Shown here one piece after another: positions 58,619-64,000 of a stretch of DNA of 64,000 bases. This DNA is from Adiantum capillus-veneris (Eukaryota; Streptophyta; Polypodiopsida; Polypodiales; Pteridaceae), in contig CM043970.1 in NCBI GenBank assembly GCA_014529385.2, forward strand, positions 47,639,779-47,703,778, in the 5' to 3' direction. Positions within the stretch are counted from its first letter, which is position 1. Every line of letters starts with the position of its first letter. The translations under genes and the position numbers were made by a program. The notes under the pieces are model-generated. The model saw only the letters and a list, made by a program, of their open reading frames with translations. It did not search any database and was not told the origin of the DNA.

Positions 58619-59044
58619 ATGGACCTAGCTATGAATGAAGAGGATGGTGACTACCAAGCTTCACTCAAGGCGACAACCACTTTCCGGCGCAAGATACGGG
58701 ATAGTGTGTTGTCACCAAACTCTATGAGAGCAGGCAAGCTCAACAAGATCAAGGATGAAGCCATGTATGAAAAGGTTCAGATGATGGACCTAGCTATGAA
58801 TGAAGAGGATGATGACTACCAAGCTTCACTCAAGGCGACAGCCACTTTCCGGCGCAAGATACGGGATAGTGTGTTGTCACCAAACTCTATGAGAGCAGGC
58901 AAGCTCAACAAGATCAAGGATGAAGCCATGTATGAGAAGGTTCAAATGATGATTCGGGTTGAACTCAATCTAATAAGAGCATTCATGGAAAAAGAAATTT
59001 CAAAGCCAAGGAGGAGTGAAAAGTCTAGTGCTACAATGAACTGA
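58619..59044 (+). pseudogene. LINE ORF1-like frame with 55-residue duplication
   Basis: An open frame of 141 codons containing two consecutive, nearly identical 55-residue units, each MDLAMNEED(G/D)DYQASLKAT to KIKDEAMYEKVQM, from a 165-base DNA duplication (starts at 58619 and 58784). The region is charged and helical. Its place upstream of the endonuclease suggests LINE ORF1, but no RNA-binding fold could be recognised. Confidence 0.5.
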
Positions 59045-59760
59045 CAACAAAAAATGTAGAAAAGGATGAGGGCAAATTAGAGGTAGCACAAGTCCTTTGG
59101 AGAAAGGATCCAGATGCAATAACCACCACCTTTATGGTTTGGAAATCAGAGATGAAGAAGTCTATGAATGAAAAGGATGCCCTGATTGAAGAACTCAAGA
59201 GAGAGTTGGCAAATGCAAAAGTAAATCAGAAAAAGCTAAAGATGACCAGCCCAAAGTGATTGAGGATTTGAACAATATCAAAGAGCATGTAAAGCCTCTT
59301 AAGAAGTAGGAGGGACAAAAAACACGGGAAGCTTCCATGGGGCAGATAGGATTTTCCAAACGCAAAAGAAGGCAGAAGAAGCGGAGAAGTCGATTGAGAC
59401 TGCAAAGAAAGTAAAAGGAGGAATATCTACTACCACACCCCCATCTACCATCATTAACTTGACCTTGGAGGAGGATCAAAAGAGGAAGACAAGAGCTCTT
59501 CATGTACGTGTCACTGGTCTCAAAGACACTGACAATCTAGAAGAAAAAGTTAAGGAACTTTTGAAATGAATGAGCATCCAAACCTACGCACACAGGGGCT
59601 GGGAGAGCACTCATTATGCACTTTCCTACTAGGGAGGCTGGGAAGGAGTTTTTGGAGAAGAGACCAACACTCAAGAAGACTGGGATTTCCTTGGGGGATG
59701 ATCTCATCCTAGCACAGATAGCACACATGCAAGAGAAGATGTCGTAGATCTGGACAGCTA
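59045..59760 (+). pseudogene. LINE ORF1 C-terminal part, broken
   Basis: Fragments in two or three frames. One ends RALHVRVTGLKDTDNLEEKV. The next contains GAGRALIMHFPTREAGKEFL then GDDLILAQIAHMQEKM, the short alpha-beta style sequence commonly found just before the endonuclease in plant LINEs. Several stops are present. Confidence 0.55.
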
Positions 59761-59825
59761 GAGAGAAAGAAAAAATTGCTTTTTTACAGAGGAGAGAGAG
59801 TATTCATTCTAGACAAAAGCATCGC

Positions 59826-60660
59826 ATGTGGTGCAAGACCTATGGGACAAGCCTAAAACTAGTAGCATGGAATTGTAATGGGTCATTGAAGCTAGATGTG
59901 GACGCCTTTGAGGATAGCTTCAGAGAAAGAGGCATTTGTTTCTACTCTAAGTCACACCAAAATCTCAGTGGAACATTGCCTAGAGTGTCGGGGTATGATT
60001 GGGAGACTACTTGTAGACGTGAGGTGCGATCAGAGTATAGAAAAAGTGGGTCAAGAGTTGTGGAAGTCTTATTCAAGAAGGAGTTACAGTCCCTCATTCA
60101 TATTGTTCATAGATATGAACATGCCAGGTATATGTGTGTCAAGGTGAGAGCGGAGATTGGGAGGCCACTTTACATTGCAATATGCTATTTTCCACCAAGT
60201 ACATCTCACTATGCATCTCCCAAGGAACAGTCACCTTATATGATTTTGGATGAGGATATATGGGAGTTCTCTAGAGATGGGGATGTTATCCTTCTAGGGG
60301 ACTTCAATCCCAGGACGGGGGCCACTCTCAAAGGAGATGTTGAGAGGATTGGATGTCAATGATATGGGTTTGGCCAGGTGTTCGTAGGATGAGAAGAACA
60401 CGGGTTATGGGAGATATTTTATAGACATGGGGACTGCACACAAACTAGCCATTTTGAATGGTCTACAGAGAATTCTACCATCAAGTGGGTTCACTTGTTT
60501 TTCGCATAGACATGGGGCTAGCACAGTGGATTATGTTTTGGCTCGACCCAATTTTATATCTTCTATTCAAGATTTTACAATCGGTCCTAGGCCTACCAAT
60601 GTAGCAGTAGATCATGCCCTTCTCACGTTTATCGTCTCGTTTGAGTTTAGCACAGCTTGA
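59826..60660 (+). pseudogene. LINE copy 2 endonuclease domain
   Basis: The APE-type nicking enzyme. One frame covers the WNCNG motif (LVAWNCNGSLKLDVDAFEDS), the VVEVLFKKELQSLIHIVHRY block and the catalytic VILLGDFNPRTG. After a break at about 60362, a second frame (60427-60660) gives GASTVDYVLARPNF and the terminal VDHALLTF motif. It is better preserved than copy 1 but not intact. Confidence 0.85.
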
Positions 60661-61184
60661 TTGACACAAACATCCACACATACCCAATATAGTTTCACGT
60701 CATTGACTAATTTTGTCTGCATAGATGGCATATGCAGAGGCCTAGCTACTACTAAGGATCCAAGGCTTCCATTAGAGGAGCTTACCCATATATTGACAAA
60801 GACACTACATGATGCAAGAGTAGAGGCATACCCACACATCCAACCTGAGCACATATGCCATTCTAGAAGCATGCCCCAAAATAGTTGGTATGATGAGGAG
60901 TGTAGAAAACGAGACCCACACTTCAGAGAGAGGTGTCTTTGGGAGTCATTACTCATAGACAATCACAAATTTCCTTTTGATGCGTTGTGCAATAAAAGAA
61001 AAGGGCTTATCTTGCTCAGCTAGATAAGGAGTTGTATAAGCTATTTTTGAGCCAGGACTCAGGTGAGGGATTGAGATTGTTTCATGAGAACTCCCATCCA
61101 CTGGCTATCACGCAGTTTCAGGACAGCCACCTCTACCAGACCCCCCGATGCCATGTCAAAAGACATGTTTTTTCTTTACCGCCG
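60661..61184 (+). pseudogene. LINE linker between endonuclease and reverse transcriptase
   Basis: Includes the frame at 60661-61023 with PRLPLEELTHILTKTLHDAR and NSWYDEECRKRDPHFRER, which matches copy 1 at about 4180-4340 and is a standard LINE linker (W-x-D-x-E-C). Its end is frameshifted. Confidence 0.7.
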
Positions 61185-61605
61185 CTGAGATGGTGAAGAA
61201 AGCTATTGACAAAATGAGGACTAGGAGATCATATGATCATGATGGATTGGTAGAGATAACTTTATACATGCCTGAGATATGCTTGCAGAACTCCTAGTAC
61301 TAATGTACAATTGAGCCATGTGTGAGGGTTTTCTTGATACTTGGAGTATGTTGAATTTTGTGCCTATTTTCAATGCAAGAGATCCAATGATGCCTGGGAA
61401 CTATTGCACCATTATGATTGGACACACATTGGCCACGTTATATGCTTCTATTTTTGAGCAAAAAATTGAGTAGATGGACAGTGAGAGCAGGCATACGAGC
61501 ATCAGGACAAGCAGGTTTCAGGAGAGTTTTTTCTACTCTTGATGACATATTGACAATCATAGCTATTATTGAGGAGGGAAGAGCACATGGTAGAATGATT
61601 TATTG
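61185..61605 (+). pseudogene. LINE copy 2 reverse transcriptase, first part
   Basis: It starts AAEMVKKAIDKMRTRRSYDH and runs through fragments equivalent to copy 1 (WSMLNFVPIF, a TIMIGHTLATLYASIFEQ block) to GRMIYC. Here the solo LTR cuts the frame; it continues at 63205. The segment has stops and small shifts of its own. Confidence 0.75.
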
Positions 61606-63199
61606 TGTCATAATAATCAATATCTAATTCTCCTAAATGATTTTCTCAGATTAAACTGATCATTTAATGTGGGGAAGTGCCAAGGGAGAAAAAGCTAGAA
61701 TATTGGTTAAGTTAGCAGACCGGTCACAGTAGGGATCCAAAGGAGGGAAAATAGGGATCCAAAGGGGGGGGCCATCTGCAAAAGAACCATGTGAAACAAT
61801 GGGCCAAAAAGACCCTAAGGTTTAGCCCATTAAGACTTCCAAAATGCTAAGGTTCCAAAATTCAAAGGTTGTGTCCAAAGGTTAACCCTAGGGAAAAATT
61901 GGATGCTTAGTGTGAGCTCAAAAAGTCTTTGCATATCCCTACATGGGAGGGGGCGAGCCCCAAAGCTAGGGGATGAGAGAGAAAGCCACACACACACACA
62001 CAGGCTCCCTTTGCACAAAGGGAATGAGGGACACATGTCAGCTCCCTAGGCCAGATGCCCACAAGGTGTGCCCAATTCCTATTGGAAGACCCTTGAAGTG
62101 GACCAATGAGAATTAAGCTAGAGTAAATCTAGTTTAATTAATTTAAAAACATTTAATAAAAGAAACCAATAAGAATTAAGTGTCCTAGAAGACTATTGGG
62201 CAGTCTCCCAAGGGGTCCAATGAGCATTCAGGAGCCCCATGGCTTGCCTGATTCCTATTGGCCAGGAGGCAAAGGGGTCCAATGAGAGTTTAGTTTAATT
62301 ATTTAATTATCTAAAGCTCTCACAAAAGGGGAAAGGGGGACACATGTCAGAAGGCTATCACTTATGCTGCTTAATTCCTATTGGCTTGACCTGGGGAGGT
62401 CCAATGAGGAAAAAGCCAGCCTAACTTAGCAGCTAGGGCTCGCCCAAGAGAGAGGGGGGGCTGATTTTTGCTGGGCATTCACTCTCACACTCTCACACTT
62501 GACCATGTGTGAAGGGAAAAATACTCTATCTCCTCCCAAGCTTTAATGGAGAGCTCATCACCTACTCCAAGCTTGTGAGATAGAAGCCTACATCAACACT
62601 CTCTTGGCATGTGGATGCAAATCCAACCAAGAGCCAAGCTTCAATGCATGCTCATCTTCTCTACCAAGCTAATTACTAAGCTAAGCTATGCTAATATGAG
62701 TGATTATGTGAGGAGATGTACTTCTTTCTCGTAAGATACTTCTTTTTCCTCTCAATCTACTCTCATACCCTGCTAGCTCTCACCATCTTCGAAGGTGTGT
62801 GAGGTCTTGGGTCTGAGAACGGGGATAATTCAAGTTGTGTTTGATTAAGTGTTTTGCTTGGTGTATGAAGCTTCCATCTTCATTGCACTAGCTAGTCTTG
62901 AAGGAACACAAAGAATTGTATTGTACAATGTCTCTCTTGATGGGAGAAACCATAATACAAAGCCTTTTGGAGGGGGGACCGGCTCCATGCAAATCCGGTC
63001 CTCAACTGTTGTCAATAGCTTAATTGCTCTCTCTTTTGAAAGTATTGTCGATGCTATCTAACTAGGTGTTATGCTTTTTGTTGCTCTCTCCACCCAAGCA
63101 CTCTTGTAATTCTCATTAGGAATCTATTCTAATGAAATGCCCACTATGTTCATGCTAATTTCCGCTACAAATGAGATTTTAGGCCATTAAAATGTTACA
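61606..63199. mobile_element. Solo LTR, 1594 bases, with TATTG duplication
   Basis: It starts TGTCATAAT and ends ATGTTACA. TATTG flanks both sides (61601-61605, 63200-63204), and removing the insert plus one TATTG restores the reading of LINE reverse transcriptase (GRMIY then TFVDYCKAF). It is the leftover of an LTR retrotransposon lost by recombination between its LTRs. It contains a regular array of CCAAT/ATTGG sites (62081-62405). There is no gene inside. Confidence 0.93.
62081..62405. promoter_or_regulatory. Array of paired ATTGG / CCAAT sites
   Basis: Four pairs of ATTGG followed by CCAATGAG: starts at 62081/62103, 62195/62217, 62257/62279 and 62380/62401, a spacing of 22, 22, 22 and 21 bases. 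There is one more CCAAT at 62166. CCAAT is the NF-Y binding site; a role as LTR enhancer is inferred from its place in the LTR. Confidence 0.6.
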
Positions 63200-63204
63200 T
63201 ATTG

Positions 63205-63800
63205 GACCTTTGTGGACTATTGCAAAGCATTTGACACAATCCCTAGAGCTCGGCTGATGTGAAGGTTACAGGAGATGGGTGTACCCACATAGCTGATTTG
63301 GGGGATTACAGCCTTGTATAGGATAGTTGTGGGCTAGGTCTGCACTCTTGAGGGGGTGTCTCAACTTTCACTCCACTATTGGGGTGAAACAGGGTTGTCC
63401 AATCTCCCCTACTTTATTTGGTATTTACATGGATGAGGTTTCAAAATACATTGAGAGGAGAGGCAATAGAGGAGCATAGCTAGTAGGGACCTGGATCTCA
63501 TTGCTACTATATGCAGATGCTATTGTGTTGATCTTTGATTCAAAAGAGGGAATGCAACAAAACTTGGATACATTGCACACATTTGCTAGTGATAACGGCT
63601 TATCGGTGAACCTTGGCAAGACCAAGGTTATGATCTTCAACACCACACCATAGTGGGTCAGACGATCTGCACCTACCTTTGCATATGTTCAGGAGATGGT
63701 GGAGTATATAGATGCATACACTTACCTTGGTGTGGTCTTTAGTGGCCCAATGTTTTCTTTGAGAAGATTAGTAGAGACTAGGCTTTAGGGAATATGGAGA
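63205..63800 (+). pseudogene. LINE copy 2 reverse transcriptase, second part
   Basis: Continues after the solo LTR: TFVDYCKAFDTIPRARLM, TIGVKQGCPISPTLFGIYMD and the catalytic box LLLYADAIVLIFDS, then LSVNLGKTKVMIFNTTP. The box reads Tyr-Ala-Asp-Ala; the second catalytic Asp seen in copy 1 (YADD) is replaced by Ala, which would abolish polymerase activity. Stops are also present (for example in ARLM followed by TGA). Confidence 0.85.
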
Positions 63801-64000
63801 GGATGTGTTCTCATGTTCAGTCTCAGGAACATTGAACAAAACTATGGCTTTTTGATACCATCAGCTATGCTTTATGGGGTGAAGATTTGGGGGCCATCGG
63901 TGGACCGCCATACTTGGGCTGGCAGTAGTGATGGATGGAAGTGCATGGAGAGGCATCTGGTATCTATGATATCTCAGGCCAAGGATGGCTAGGGCCAAGC
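63801..64000 (+). pseudogene. LINE copy 2, region after reverse transcriptase
   Basis: Homologous to about 5680-5870 of copy 1 (SAMLYGVKIWGPSVDRHTWA versus the equivalent FYGVEILGPSLDHRG in copy 1). The element runs beyond the window. Confidence 0.75.

Larger units (their letters stand above)
58243..64000 (+). mobile_element. LINE copy 2, interrupted by a solo LTR
   Basis: A longer copy of the LINE at 3256-7082, running off the window's right edge. It has an ORF1-like part (about 58.6-59.8 kb), endonuclease (59.8-60.66 kb), and reverse transcriptase split at 61605/63200 by an LTR insertion. Its 5' edge is uncertain; the first 370 bases hold a (TG)n run (58271-58292) and no gene. It is broken by stops and frameshifts. 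Confidence 0.8.

Overview
The window is transposon-dense nuclear DNA from a land plant. The evidence is a Ty1/Copia element primed by initiator-Met tRNA, a large Athila-like Ty3/Gypsy element primed by tRNA-Asp, LINE copies with an APE-type endonuclease, gag-only LTR elements and long GA/CT microsatellites. No conserved host housekeeping gene, rRNA or tRNA gene was recognised. The repeat style would suit a large-genome plant such as a fern or lycophyte, but that is only a guess.

Layout. 1-3255: mostly unassigned DNA with one possible promoter plus first exon (1407-1812) and a GGTTAGC repeat cluster. 3256-7082: a decayed LINE. 7083-8593 and 24984-25992: a gag-only LTR element (LARD-like copy A), split by a 16.4-kb Athila-like element on the minus strand (8599-24978, target duplication GATGC). 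25993-28124: fragments of Copia and Gypsy integrase. 28125-32350: an isolated LTR, then the 5' part of a second Athila-like element (minus strand). 33541-51070: a large DNA transposon. 51313-58242: further LARD-like copies (C, B), with a 289-bp MITE in the last LTR. 58243-64000: a second LINE copy, interrupted by a perfect solo LTR (61606-63199, target duplication TATTG).

The most interesting object is the 17.5-kb DNA transposon. Its ends share an inverted terminal motif starting GGGTGAAAGCAT, flanked by ACAC on both sides. On the minus strand it carries a split transposase gene with a DDE-like layout. On the plus strand it carries two accessory genes: a coiled-coil/RING-H2/basic-tail gene with clean intron phases, and a gene with 80-residue acidic repeats and a C-terminal FCP1/NIF (HAD phosphatase-like) domain. 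Its introns and the gap between its convergent genes are packed with the palindrome TGTGCTATATAGCACA and relatives. A MITE 6 kb away has the same terminal GGTGAAAGCAT and the related motif TGCTAACTAGCACA, which suggests one transposition system. A young Copia element (LTRs 319/322 identical, target duplication TATGA) sits inside the FCP1-domain gene. All of the transposon's genes carry stops or frameshifts, so this copy is dead.
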